Positions 50,167 to 58,921 of a stretch of DNA of 64,000 nt are shown here, piece after piece. The stretch spans positions 1-64,000 of the forward strand of contig NZ_JBHTBW010000062.1 of NCBI RefSeq assembly GCF_042665195.1. Direction: 5' to 3'. A program made the position numbers and the translations under genes. Under the pieces are notes generated by a model. The model was not told where the DNA came from and did no database searches. It was given only the letters and a program-made list of their open reading frames with translations. Source of the DNA: Laceyella putida (GTDB lineage Bacteria; Bacillota; Bacilli; Thermoactinomycetales; Thermoactinomycetaceae). Position 1 is the first letter of the stretch; every line of letters begins with the position of its first letter.

Positions 50167-51477
50167 TTGTTAACGAAGCACGAACAGATCTTGCAGTATA
50201 TCGAAAAGCTGGAAATCGGCCACAAAATATCTGTTCGGCAAATTGCGCGGGATTTGAACGTGAGCGATGGAACCGCATATCGAGCGATCAAAGACGCGGA
50301 AGCGCAAGGGCTTGTTCATACGATCGAGCGCGTGGGGACAGTCAGGGTGGAGAAAAAGCAACGATCGGATATCGAGCGGCTCACATATGCCGAAGTGGTG
50401 AATATTGTGGACGGTACGGTATTGGGGGGGAAAGCAGGACTACATAAGACGTTGAACCGATTTGTCATCGGGGCGATGAAACTGGAAGCCATGATGAGAT
50501 ACATAGAACCTGGAAACCTGCTGATTGTGGGGAATCGGGACAATGTGCATCGCATCGCATTGGAAAATGGAGCGGCGGTCTTGATCACGGGAGGATTTGA
50601 TGCCACGGACAATGTGAAAAAGTTAGCCAATGAGTTGGAATTACCCGTGATTTCCAGCAGTTACGACAGTTTCACCGTCGCGTCCATGATCAACCGGGCC
50701 ATCTATGATCGCTTGATCAAAAAAGAGATCTTGATGGTGGAAGATGTCCTGCCCAAAAACCATCAGCCCACTTATCTTCACCAAAACGACACGATCGCCC
50801 GCTTTCACCAATTCGTGCGCGAAACGGCGCACAGCCGCTATCCGGTAGTGGATGACCATGAACGGGTGGTGGGGATGGTGACGGCGAAAGATGTGATGGG
50901 GTATGAGTCAAATGAGCCGATCGAGCGGGCGATGACCAAAAATCCGATTATGGTGACACCCAAAACCTCCCTGGCCTCGGCCGCGCATGAAATGGTGTGG
51001 GAAGGAATTGAATTGTTGCCCGTCGTCAATGATCACCGCAAACTCATCGGGGTGATCAGTCGGCAAGATGTGATCAAATCGCTGCAATACATGCAAAAAC
51101 AGCCACAGATAGGGGAAACGATTCAAGAGCTGAGTTTCCGCGGTTTTCAGGAGATTGACAAAGCGGGGCAAACCATGTTCCGCGGGCGTATCACACCGCA
51201 GATGACGGATGCGTTGGGACGGCTCAGCACCGGGGTGTGCACGACGTTGATCACCGAGACGGCGATGCGGATGTTGCGGCGGCAACGGCGCGGGGATCTG
51301 GCGATTCAAAATTTCACCTTATACTTTCTGAAGCCAATTCAGATTGATACCGCTGTGGAGATCTATCCACGCATCCTCGATCTCGGAAGAAAACAAGCCA
51401 AGATGGATGTGGAGATGTTGATTGACCAACACGTGGTGGCCAAAGCATTGGTGACCGCTTACACGATGGAGCGCTAA
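50167..51477 (+). CDS. ytoI: YtoI: HTH-DRTGG-CBS-hotdog protein
   Basis: 436 residues: N-terminal winged helix-turn-helix (KISVRQIARDLNVSDGTAYR), a DRTGG-like domain (about 75-185), a CBS pair (about 195-315) that may bind a nucleotide, and a C-terminal hotdog (thioesterase-like) domain. Role unknown in B. subtilis. TTG start; its order with ytpI, ytrI, ytrH and dnaE repeats that of B. subtilis, although nrnA is missing here. Confidence 0.92.
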   Translation: MLTKHEQILQYIEKLEIGHKISVRQIARDLNVSDGTAYRAIKDAEAQGLVHTIERVGTVRVEKKQRSDIERLTYAEVVNIVDGTVLGGKAGLHKTLNRFVIGAMKLEAMMRYIEPGNLLIVGNRDNVHRIALENGAAVLITGGFDATDNVKKLANELELPVISSSYDSFTVASMINRAIYDRLIKKEILMVEDVLPKNHQPTYLHQNDTIARFHQFVRETAHSRYPVVDDHERVVGMVTAKDVMGYESNEPIERAMTKNPIMVTPKTSLASAAHEMVWEGIELLPVVNDHRKLIGVISRQDVIKSLQYMQKQPQIGETIQELSFRGFQEIDKAGQTMFRGRITPQMTDALGRLSTGVCTTLITETAMRMLRRQRRGDLAIQNFTLYFLKPIQIDTAVEIYPRILDLGRKQAKMDVEMLIDQHVVAKALVTAYTMER

Positions 51478-51484
51478 ACGCATG

Positions 51485-51520
51485 AAAAAAGCCGAGGACA
51501 GGTTGTCCATCGGCTTTTTT
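51485..51520. terminator. Bidirectional terminator between ytoI and ytpI
   Basis: AAAAAAGCCGA (51485-51495) is the exact inverted copy of TCGGCTTTTTT (51510-51520). Confidence 0.9.
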
Positions 51521-51840
51521 CATGAGACGGGGGAGGTTTGTTCTTTGTTTTGTTTCACTTGATTGCTGTAAAAACGATGATGTTTCAATCCATAATAAAG
51601 GTTAAACAGGCCCACTGCGAGAATAAGGCAAATGAAGAACAAGCGCAGTCCCGATCCGCTTGGCATCAGGAATTGCAATGACCCGATCGCCAAGAACATC
51701 AGGCCCATATGCATGTTCATCCGCGCTTGATAAATCCGCTTGAATATCCCTTCGTTTCTGCGTGAGAGTACACTGTTGAAAAAGGTGCCAAAGATGGAAA
51801 CGCAAATGACAGAAACCAAGATGATGCCGATGGCTTGCAT
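51520..51840 (-). CDS. ytpI: YtpI family membrane protein
   Basis: 106 residues, three hydrophobic helices (about 2-20, 45-60 and 66-84) with a basic end. AGGAGG is 9 bases before ATG 51840. Function unknown. Confidence 0.85.
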   Translation of the reverse strand: MQAIGIILVSVICVSIFGTFFNSVLSRRNEGIFKRIYQARMNMHMGLMFLAIGSLQFLMPSGSGLRLFFICLILAVGLFNLYYGLKHHRFYSNQVKQNKEQTSPVS

Positions 51841-51905
51841 GCTTCCAAAACCTCCTGAAAGTAAGCGCCTCTATCCAAGAGGATGGAGGCGCCAAAATAC
51901 AAAGA

Positions 51906-52094
51906 TTACGCCTTGGGCTCTTGCGGGATGAACCAACATCCGTGCTCTGTGCGGTCAATATGGACCGGAATATCCAACTTCTTCAATTCTTTCTCGATGA
52001 TATCGGCAACTTCCTTCGTTTCAGCAAAGGCGGAGTACCCGTTTTTCAGTTTCTCCAATTTGGCACGAGCCATTTCTTTGCGATTGATAATCAT
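51906..52094 (-). CDS. Small hypothetical protein
   Basis: 62 residues, soluble, with a helical start (MARAKLEKLKNGYSAFAETK) and a short end HIDRTEHGCWFIPQE. AAGGGGGAA precedes the ATG. Unrecognised; it sits where nrnA/ytpI-linked genes are in B. subtilis. Confidence 0.65.
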   Translation of the reverse strand: MIINRKEMARAKLEKLKNGYSAFAETKEVADIIEKELKKLDIPVHIDRTEHGCWFIPQEPKA

Positions 52095-52143
52095 GGTGGT
52101 TCCCCCTTCCCCTGAAATGGTGTCAAGTGGTAATTACATACGA

Positions 52144-52686
52144 CTATTTTACTATATTCGATACATCATCACTAGAGATGTCTTTCGTTTGAATCCATAT
52201 TTTTAATGTTTCGTCGTAAAAAGATACATATTTCAAGTGTACTTCCACTTTTAATTTTTGTGATTCATCTATAACGATTTGTTCTTTCTCTAAAATTACT
52301 TCAATGAGATCAGGGTTATTGCTGATCCATTGCATCGATTTTCCGAGAAAAGGGGTCAATTTTTTTTCAATTTGCTCTTTCACCAAATCGGTAATCACGG
52401 ATTGCTCACTGTCCACTTCGACTACGATCTTCTGGATGCGGTCTTGGTTTTCTCGGTAACGTTCCCCTTTTCGGGCCAACCGCACGATCTCTTCTTGAAG
52501 CTTCAGGATTTCTTTGTATTTTTGATTGTTGGCATAATACATCGCATTGCGCTCAGATAACATTCCGTCGATTTTCTCGCCATAAATCAGGAGGAACAGG
52601 CCATTGCCGATCAGAAAGCCAAGGAGGAACATCACCAGCGCGCGTCGATTTTTCTTTAGGCCCTGCACGACACCGCGCATCATCAT
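52144..52686 (-). CDS. ytrI: Sporulation membrane protein YtrI
   Basis: 180 residues: one N-terminal membrane helix (ALVMFLLGFLIGNGLFLLIY) followed by a coiled-coil (NQKYKEILKLQEEIVRLARK) and an external or cytosolic alpha/beta domain. In B. subtilis ytrH-ytrI is a sigma-E operon needed for efficient sporulation. The ATG overlaps the ytrH stop (TGATG), with AAGGAG just before. Confidence 0.85.
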   Translation of the reverse strand: MMMRGVVQGLKKNRRALVMFLLGFLIGNGLFLLIYGEKIDGMLSERNAMYYANNQKYKEILKLQEEIVRLARKGERYRENQDRIQKIVVEVDSEQSVITDLVKEQIEKKLTPFLGKSMQWISNNPDLIEVILEKEQIVIDESQKLKVEVHLKYVSFYDETLKIWIQTKDISSDDVSNIVK

Positions 52687-53015
52687 CAGTAATCTCCTTG
52701 GATCAGCCAACGAATCAGGACCGTGCCGGTATGCGCCCCGAGGAAAGCGCTGATGATAAAGCTGAGTTGTTGCAAAGCGAGGTTGATTTGGCCACCCATG
52801 ATCGTGATCTCAATGTTTTTGATCATGTCAATGGTACCGCCGATTGCCGCGACCATCGCCCATATCTTTAATTGTTCTGCAAGGCGCAGCATTTTAAACA
52901 TGGGATAGTCATCGGTGAGAAAAGCCCCGAGACCGCCCAGCATCACCCCACCCAACACAACGCCCAGCGCAATCAGGAAATCCAGGATGGTCGTCGTCCA
53001 AAACTGTTGTCCCAT
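52686..53015 (-). CDS. ytrH: Sporulation membrane protein YtrH
   Basis: 109 residues with three hydrophobic segments (about 10-33, 52-70 and 80-102). Member of the YtrH family. Coupled to ytrI and divergent from dnaE. Confidence 0.9.
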   Translation of the reverse strand: MGQQFWTTTILDFLIALGVVLGGVMLGGLGAFLTDDYPMFKMLRLAEQLKIWAMVAAIGGTIDMIKNIEITIMGGQINLALQQLSFIISAFLGAHTGTVLIRWLIQGDY

Positions 53016-53179
53016 AGCCCATAACCGCCTTCATCTTGGAGTGGAATTTGGTAAAGGTTGGTTGATCTTGCTAATGGATATGAAAGGAAAAGAAGAAATA
53101 TGTGGACAAAGATGGAGGGGAAAGGGTGTTCGCAATGCGTGATTTCGTTATAATAAAAGGGTAAAGGAGGTCGGTCGGC

Positions 53180-56100
53180 GTGGATCGGAGAGAAGATTTT
53201 GTTCATCTCCATGTGCATACGGAATATAGTTTGCTCGATGGGGCAAGTCGAATAGAAGAATTGGTGCAAATGGCCAAACAGCAGGGCATGAAGGCGCTCG
53301 CGATCACCGATCATGGGGCGATGTACGGCGTTGTGCCTTTCTATAAAGCATGCAAGGAAGCAGGCATCAAACCCATTATCGGGTGTGAGATGTACATGGC
53401 GAAAGGGGAATTGCGGGAAAAGCGACCACTTAGGGAACAAAAGAATTACCACTTGCTGCTGCTGGCGGAGAATGATGCCGGATACAGGAATTTGATGCGC
53501 CTGTCTACGAAGGCCCACCTACAAGGGTTTCATTATAAACCGCGCATTGATAAAGCGCTTCTGCGCCGGTATCGGGAGGGCTTGATCGCCACGAGTTCGT
53601 GTTTGGCGGGGGAGATTCCGCAAGCGATACTTGAAGGGGATCTGGCGGAGGCGAAACGGTTGGTCATGGAGTATTTGGACATCTTTGGCCGGGATCACTT
53701 CTTTTTTGAATTGCAAGATCACCAACTTCCGGAACAGGAACGGGTGAACCGCCAGTTGATTTCGTGGTCGAAAGAGCTGGGCATTCCCATGATTGCGACA
53801 AATGACGTGCATTACACGCATCAGGATGATCATGAAGTGCATGATTGCCTTCTTTGCATACAAACGGGAAGCAAACTGGCCGATGCGGATCGGCTGCGCT
53901 TTCCCACAGCGGAATTTTATCTGAAGTCGGCGGAAGAAATGCGCCGCCGTTTTGCCCACGTACCGGAGGCCTTGGCAAATACGGTGCATCTCGCTGAACG
54001 GTGCCGGGTGGAGATCCCTTTGGGTGGCCGTCTCCTGCCCAAGTTTCCGGTGCCGAGCGGAACGGAAGCCGGCGTTTACCTGAAGGACCTCTGTTATCAG
54101 GGGGCGCTCGAACGGTATGGCGAATTGACTCCCGAAGTGACGGAGCGGCTGGATTATGAGTTGTCGGTCATCGATCGGATGGGTTTTAATGACTATTTTT
54201 TGGTCGTATGGGATTTTGTCCGCTTTGCCCATGAACAAGGGATTGCGGTGGGGCCGGGACGGGGTTCGGCAGCGGGGAGTTTGGTCTCTTATGTTCTGCG
54301 CATCACCAATATTGACCCATTAAGGTACAATTTGTTGTTTGAACGGTTTCTCAACCCTGAGCGGATCAGCATGCCGGATATCGATATTGATTTTAATTAT
54401 GAGCGGCGGGATGAAGTGATCCGGTATGTGGTGGACAAATATGGAAATGAGCAAGTGGCGCAAATTATTACGTTTGGAACGATGGCGCCGCGGGCGGCGG
54501 TGCGGGATGTGGGCAGGGTGATGGGACTCCCTTATAAGGAAGTGGACCGGGCGGCGAAAATAATTCCGGGCAGTCCGGGCATGACTCTTGCCAAGGCCTT
54601 CCAACTGGAGCCGGAGTTGAAGCAGTTGATGAGAGATCCCCAGCTGGCACAGTTGATGCGGACGGTGGCCAAAATCGAGGGGATGCCCCGCCATGCTTCC
54701 ACCCATGCCGCCGGAGTGGTCATCGCCAGTTCCCCACTGACGGCCCATGTGCCATTACAAGCGGGCAATGAAGGGATTCCCTTGACGCAATACCCAATGG
54801 AGGTACTTGAGGAAATCGGCTTGTTGAAAGCGGATTTCCTTGGACTGCGCAACTTGACCGTCATTGAGAAAACATGTGAACTCGTGCGGAAGAAGCATGG
54901 TAAAGAACTCTCATTGGACGGGTTGGAATTTGATGATCCGGCCACCTATGCCCTTTTGTCCAAAGGGGATACCACGGGTGTGTTTCAAATGGAATCTCAA
55001 GGCATGCGCAAAGTGCTCAAAGAACTGAAGCCGACGCATTTTGAAGATATTATTGCGGTGCTTGCCCTGTACCGGCCGGGTCCAATGGAGCAAATCCCAC
55101 GATACATTCGCGCGAAACACGGATTGGAGAAAGTGACGTATCCTCATCCTGATCTTGAGGGGATCTTGGCGAATACCTATGGGATCATTGTGTATCAAGA
55201 GCAAATCATGCAAATCGCGGCGAAAATCGCCGGGTTCTCTTTGGGTCAAGCCGACTTGTTGCGACGGGCGGTTGGAAAAAAGAAGAAGGAACTTTTGCAT
55301 GAACAACGAAACGCTTTTGTGGAAGGTTGTGTGGGCAAGGGATATGACGAGCAAACGGGACACCAGATTTATGATTTGATCGTGCGGTTCGCCGATTATG
55401 GCTTCAACCGCAGCCATTCGGCGGCCTACGGGGTGCTGGCCTATCAAACGGCTTTCTTGAAAGCGAATTATCCCGTCGAGTTTATGGCCGCATTGATGAC
55501 ATCGGTGATGGGGAGTCAAGGCAAGCTGGCTGAGTATATAGAAGAGGCACGGCGGATGGGGATTGAGGTTCGTCTGCCCGATGTGCAAAAGAGTGAAGAA
55601 GCCTTTACGGTGGAAAACGGGGCGATCCGATTCGGCCTTGCCGCGATTAAAAACGTCGGCACATTGGCCATTCGTGAATTGATCAAGGCGCGGCAGAACG
55701 GGCCTTTTGAAGATTTGTTCGATTTATGCACCCGCGTGGACTTGCGCGTGTGCAACCGGCGTGTGCTGGAATCGTTGATCGAATGCGGCGCGTGTGATTC
55801 CTTGCCGGGCGATCGCCCTCAAAATCTGTTTTTATTGGATGAAGTGTTGGAGAACGTATCCGCTTCTCGCAAGCGGGCGGGCAAAGAACAACTGAGCCTT
55901 GGCTTGGTGGATGAAGAGCTTGACTTTGCGCAGATGTTGGAAAAATCACCGGCCCAAACGTTCACAAAGCGCGAACAATTGGAGCGGGAACGTGAATTAT
56001 TGGGCTTATTTTTATCTGGTCATCCGCTGGATCAGTTTGGGCCAGTGATCCAAGAGCGCGCCACCCATCGTTTGCACGCCTTAGCCGAATGCCAAGATCA

Positions 56101-56623
56101 AGAGCAGGTGAAGGTGGGTGGATGGGTTACGGATGTCAAAATGATTCAAACCAAAAAAGGGGAACCCATGGCCTTTGTCAAGATTGAAGATCGCAGTGGA
56201 CAATGCGAAGTGGTGGTGTTCCCGAAAGTGTTTCGCACGGTTCGTACTTTTTTGCAGGCGGAAAAGCCAGTCCTGATTCAAGCGACGGTGCAAGTGCAAG
56301 ATGAAGGGATAAAGCTTATCGCCCAAGCCGTGTCAGATTTGTCGGGCGCAAAGGTTCTATCCCGACGCCAGCCTTCCGCTCGTTCCCAGCAAAAAGTCTA
56401 TATACGCATCCCGGCAGATCGAGAGACTCAAGATGCGTTAAAGCGCTTACAAGATGTGCTGTTGCTTCATCGCGGGGAGACGCCTGTTTACCTTTATTAC
56501 GAACGAACGAAACGTGTGTTGGCCTTATCCGAAGAACGGTATCGCATCACGCCGACAACGGAGTGCTTGAAACGAGTGGAATCCATTATGGGGGCCAACA
56601 CTTTTCGGGTTGTGCAAAAATGA
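53180..56623 (+). CDS. dnaE: DNA polymerase III subunit alpha DnaE
   Basis: 1147 residues. PHP domain at the N-terminus (HLHVHTEYSLLDG), polymerase palm aspartates in MPDIDIDFNYERRDEV, active-site block GPGRGSAAGSLVSY, then helix-hairpin-helix and OB domains (VKVGGWVTDVKMIQTKKGEP). In low-GC Gram-positives DnaE extends RNA primers before PolC takes over. GTG 53180 follows AAAGGAGG. Complete. Confidence 0.98.
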   Translation: MDRREDFVHLHVHTEYSLLDGASRIEELVQMAKQQGMKALAITDHGAMYGVVPFYKACKEAGIKPIIGCEMYMAKGELREKRPLREQKNYHLLLLAENDAGYRNLMRLSTKAHLQGFHYKPRIDKALLRRYREGLIATSSCLAGEIPQAILEGDLAEAKRLVMEYLDIFGRDHFFFELQDHQLPEQERVNRQLISWSKELGIPMIATNDVHYTHQDDHEVHDCLLCIQTGSKLADADRLRFPTAEFYLKSAEEMRRRFAHVPEALANTVHLAERCRVEIPLGGRLLPKFPVPSGTEAGVYLKDLCYQGALERYGELTPEVTERLDYELSVIDRMGFNDYFLVVWDFVRFAHEQGIAVGPGRGSAAGSLVSYVLRITNIDPLRYNLLFERFLNPERISMPDIDIDFNYERRDEVIRYVVDKYGNEQVAQIITFGTMAPRAAVRDVGRVMGLPYKEVDRAAKIIPGSPGMTLAKAFQLEPELKQLMRDPQLAQLMRTVAKIEGMPRHASTHAAGVVIASSPLTAHVPLQAGNEGIPLTQYPMEVLEEIGLLKADFLGLRNLTVIEKTCELVRKKHGKELSLDGLEFDDPATYALLSKGDTTGVFQMESQGMRKVLKELKPTHFEDIIAVLALYRPGPMEQIPRYIRAKHGLEKVTYPHPDLEGILANTYGIIVYQEQIMQIAAKIAGFSLGQADLLRRAVGKKKKELLHEQRNAFVEGCVGKGYDEQTGHQIYDLIVRFADYGFNRSHSAAYGVLAYQTAFLKANYPVEFMAALMTSVMGSQGKLAEYIEEARRMGIEVRLPDVQKSEEAFTVENGAIRFGLAAIKNVGTLAIRELIKARQNGPFEDLFDLCTRVDLRVCNRRVLESLIECGACDSLPGDRPQNLFLLDEVLENVSASRKRAGKEQLSLGLVDEELDFAQMLEKSPAQTFTKREQLERERELLGLFLSGHPLDQFGPVIQERATHRLHALAECQDQEQVKVGGWVTDVKMIQTKKGEPMAFVKIEDRSGQCEVVVFPKVFRTVRTFLQAEKPVLIQATVQVQDEGIKLIAQAVSDLSGAKVLSRRQPSARSQQKVYIRIPADRETQDALKRLQDVLLLHRGETPVYLYYERTKRVLALSEERYRITPTTECLKRVESIMGANTFRVVQK

Positions 56624-56711
56624 CATAGGTGAACGAAAGGAAGCATATCTTCTAAGACTCCTCCCGTTCGACAACCCTGCGGCAAGTTGAATTCCAAAGA
56701 AGGTGAGAATC

Positions 56712-57248
56712 GTGTTTTACGATCACGTCGTCCAGTTGCTAACCGATCGAGGTGTGACGATTGAAGGGATTGCCCATATTGTTTATCAGTTGCAAGCACC
56801 CTATAATAAAGAATTGACGCTGGAGGAATGTGTGAAAAATGTGCATGCGGTCCTTCGCAAACGGGAAGTGCAACATGCCATCATCACAGGCATTTCCCTT
56901 GACATGTTGGCCGAAAAAAAGATGTTGCCGGAGCCGTTTCAAACGATCATGGAAGTAGACGAACCCCTCTATGGAATTGATGAAATCCTCGCTTTAAGCA
57001 TAACAAATGTGTATGGTACAATAGGTCTTACGAGTTTCGGTTACTTGGATAAAAACAAAATCGGGTTGATGAAAAAGTTAAACAATCATGGCGAACAGAT
57101 TCACGTTTTTTTAGATGACATTGTCGCAGGCATCGCGGCGGCGGCTTCCGCCCGTATCGCACACCAAAACCCAAACGTGCGCCGGTATGTCGCCGATCGC
57201 ATGAACGGAGTGGTGGCGCAGGAGGGGTTGGAATCACCGGAAGCTTAA
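56712..57248 (+). CDS. pgpA: Phosphatidylglycerophosphatase A (YutG-like)
   Basis: 178 residues of the PgpA fold (RGVTIEGIAHIVYQLQAPYN; VYGTIGLTSFGYLDKNKIGL; HVFLDDIVAGIAAAA). Dephosphorylates phosphatidylglycerophosphate in Gram-negative PgpA; the Bacillus type lacks membrane helices and its substrate is less sure. GTG 56712 with AAGGTGAG before it. Confidence 0.85.
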   Translation: MFYDHVVQLLTDRGVTIEGIAHIVYQLQAPYNKELTLEECVKNVHAVLRKREVQHAIITGISLDMLAEKKMLPEPFQTIMEVDEPLYGIDEILALSITNVYGTIGLTSFGYLDKNKIGLMKKLNNHGEQIHVFLDDIVAGIAAAASARIAHQNPNVRRYVADRMNGVVAQEGLESPEA

Positions 57249-57269
57249 AATCATGTGAAATGCTTATGA

Positions 57270-57306
57270 ATGCCCGTGCGGGGTGAGATGCACGGGCATA
57301 TTTTCT
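57270..57306 (+). terminator. pgpA terminator
   Basis: ATGCCCGTGC (57270-57279) pairs with GCACGGGCAT (57290-57299), then ATTTTCTT. Confidence 0.75.
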
Positions 57307-57430
57307 TACTGAAAAGAATTAAATGGTTCGTTTTTTCATAACTTAGGATTATAATATAATTGTGATAAAAATTTGGTATATTGTTATTATTTCTATTTTA
57401 AATAAAAATATTGTCAAGGAGAGAGTGGGA

Positions 57431-57898
57431 ATGAGAAGTGCACTGAAAATACTCATTCGGCATCATTTGAAGAGAAGCATTGTGGATCCCATTTCGCATG
57501 AGAACATCACCGTCACGGGAGTGGAAAGCGGGAAAATACTCATCGATACGGCAACGGGATCCACCCTCTGCGAGGATCGTGAAGAGGCCATTCAATTATT
57601 GGAGCCGATCTATGCCCGATTCCGTTCGGACATGCCTTTTTATCTGAATAAAATCGTTAAATCCAATACACATTGGCGTTTTTTTGATGTCACCTTTGCG
57701 GTGGACATATGGGTGCGCCCTGACGAAGAAGGCGGTTGGCAAGTTTGGATGGGGGAAGATCTCAGTTTAAGCTCCAATGATCATAACGAAGTACTGGCCT
57801 ATTTGCGTGGGCTTGTCTTGGAGATGGATATGGAACTGGAAAACGAATTGCAAAATATACATAAACATATGGTGACCATGTTTCAATACGCAAAATAA
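57431..57898 (+). CDS. Hypothetical protein
   Basis: 155 residues, soluble alpha/beta, no motif recognised (HENITVTGVESGKILIDTAT; VWMGEDLSLSSNDHNEVLAY). AAGGAGAG is 8 bases before ATG 57431. It may be cotranscribed with the small membrane ORF that follows. Confidence 0.7.
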   Translation: MRSALKILIRHHLKRSIVDPISHENITVTGVESGKILIDTATGSTLCEDREEAIQLLEPIYARFRSDMPFYLNKIVKSNTHWRFFDVTFAVDIWVRPDEEGGWQVWMGEDLSLSSNDHNEVLAYLRGLVLEMDMELENELQNIHKHMVTMFQYAK

Positions 57899-57942
57899 AG
57901 GCAAACGCCCTTTTTGTTTATATTGCGGATGGGGTGAGGCCG

Positions 57943-58068
57943 TTGGACTTTCTGTATCAACTCTTCATATTCTTAGGATTGTTTTTTGTTCTATGCATTG
58001 GCATCATCTTGGCGAGAGTCAGCTTGCAAGAAAAACCAAAACAACATGAAAAAAAGACAAGAAAATGA
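57943..58068 (+). CDS. 41-residue single-pass membrane protein
   Basis: Short ORF beginning LDFLYQLFIFLGLFFVLCIG, one helix and a Lys-rich cytoplasmic tail (EKPKQHEKKTRK). GGGGTGAGG lies just before TTG 57943; GTG 57934 is an alternative start. Unknown function. Confidence 0.5.
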   Translation: MDFLYQLFIFLGLFFVLCIGIILARVSLQEKPKQHEKKTRK

Positions 58069-58182
58069 ATTTATTTTAGTTTAGTTGAGAAAACGTGAGT
58101 ATAATCGAGGATTTATTATCAATATCTTGTTGGTTTTTTGTTATATAAAAATGTTAAATTGATGTTGATGTATGTCCGTTTT

Positions 58183-58289
58183 CTAGGGCGTGTCTGATAA
58201 ATATATCTTCACTTGTCCTTCGGCGCTCATCGGAAAAGGTTTTTCCGCCTTCTCCCAATGGTCAACTTGATTTGCCAGACACGCCCTAG
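58183..58289. mobile_element. MITE-like element 2
   Basis: 107 bases with perfect 14-bp inverted ends, CTAGGGCGTGTCTG (58183-58196) and CAGACACGCCCTAG (58276-58289). The outer CTAG may be the target duplication; GGGCGTGTCTG ends resemble IS5-superfamily elements as I recall them. The interior 58207-58248 is nearly identical to MITE 1 at 29191-29233. No coding capacity. Confidence 0.75.
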
Positions 58290-58348
58290 TGGGGCGACCC
58301 CCTGAGGAAATGGACAGCATAGTTTTTATAAGAGTAAGGGGAAATGGG

Positions 58349-58747
58349 ATGATGGGGTTAACATGGGGAAAAAAGTACAAAATCTCCGCTTTTCTCTTAT
58401 GCATAATGGGAGTGCTTGTTAGCGCTTGCATGAACAAGTCGGCAAGTGGACAGCTGTCAGGGAAAAGCAAGCATTGGGAAGTGACATTGGCCTATCAGTA
58501 TGAAGAAGCCAAGGGTTCGGAAAAGGTTACGATTAAATACCTGGGACCGGATGCGTTGGTGGTCGGCCCTGTATTGGTAAAGGTCAGGGATAACGTGAAC
58601 ATCACCAATCATCAAAGAGTCATGCTTGATGCCAAAGGGACCGCCACGGTTGAAACCGTCGTGCAGGAAAATGCCAACCCTGATAAGAAAAATGTGCAAG
58701 TGGAATTGGAATGGAACGGATTTAAGGAAGTGCTTTCCTTAAAATAA
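58349..58747 (+). CDS. Small lipoprotein
   Basis: 132 residues: signal peptide with lipobox (LLCIMGVLVSAC), then a beta-rich domain (HWEVTLAYQYEEAKGSEKVT; VQVELEWNGFKEVLSL). No family recognised. ATG 58349 with AAGGGGA 8 bases before. Confidence 0.75.
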   Translation: MMGLTWGKKYKISAFLLCIMGVLVSACMNKSASGQLSGKSKHWEVTLAYQYEEAKGSEKVTIKYLGPDALVVGPVLVKVRDNVNITNHQRVMLDAKGTATVETVVQENANPDKKNVQVELEWNGFKEVLSLK

Positions 58748-58781
58748 TAAAGATGCCAGAGATAGGCGAAAAAATGTGTTT

Positions 58782-58815
58782 AAAGGCTACTGGAGGGGAA
58801 AACAGTAGCCTTTTT
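58782..58815 (+). terminator. Terminator before the malic enzyme operon
   Basis: AAAGGCTACTG (58782-58792) is the exact inverted copy of CAGTAGCCTTT (58803-58813), followed by T. Confidence 0.9.
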
Positions 58816-58862
58816 CTATTAGGGCCGCCTGATCGTCCATTTTCTCTGGTTTATAGATTTGG

Positions 58863-58892
58863 TATAATGTGATTTACTGGTGGTCAGACCAC
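58863..58892 (+). promoter_or_regulatory. Extended -10 promoter and FadR/GntR-type operator of the malic enzyme operon
   Basis: TGGTATAAT with -10 at 58863-58868; the -35 is weak. The 13-bp perfect palindrome GTGGTC-A-GACCAC (58880-58892) contains TGGTCAGACCA, the TGGT-N3-ACCA pattern bound by FadR-subfamily GntR regulators. It covers the expected start of transcription, so binding would block initiation. The FadR-like gene at 60176 is the obvious binder. Confidence 0.65.
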
Positions 58893-58921
58893 TAAGTGCA
58901 GTGAAAAAGGGGCGAGATGTT

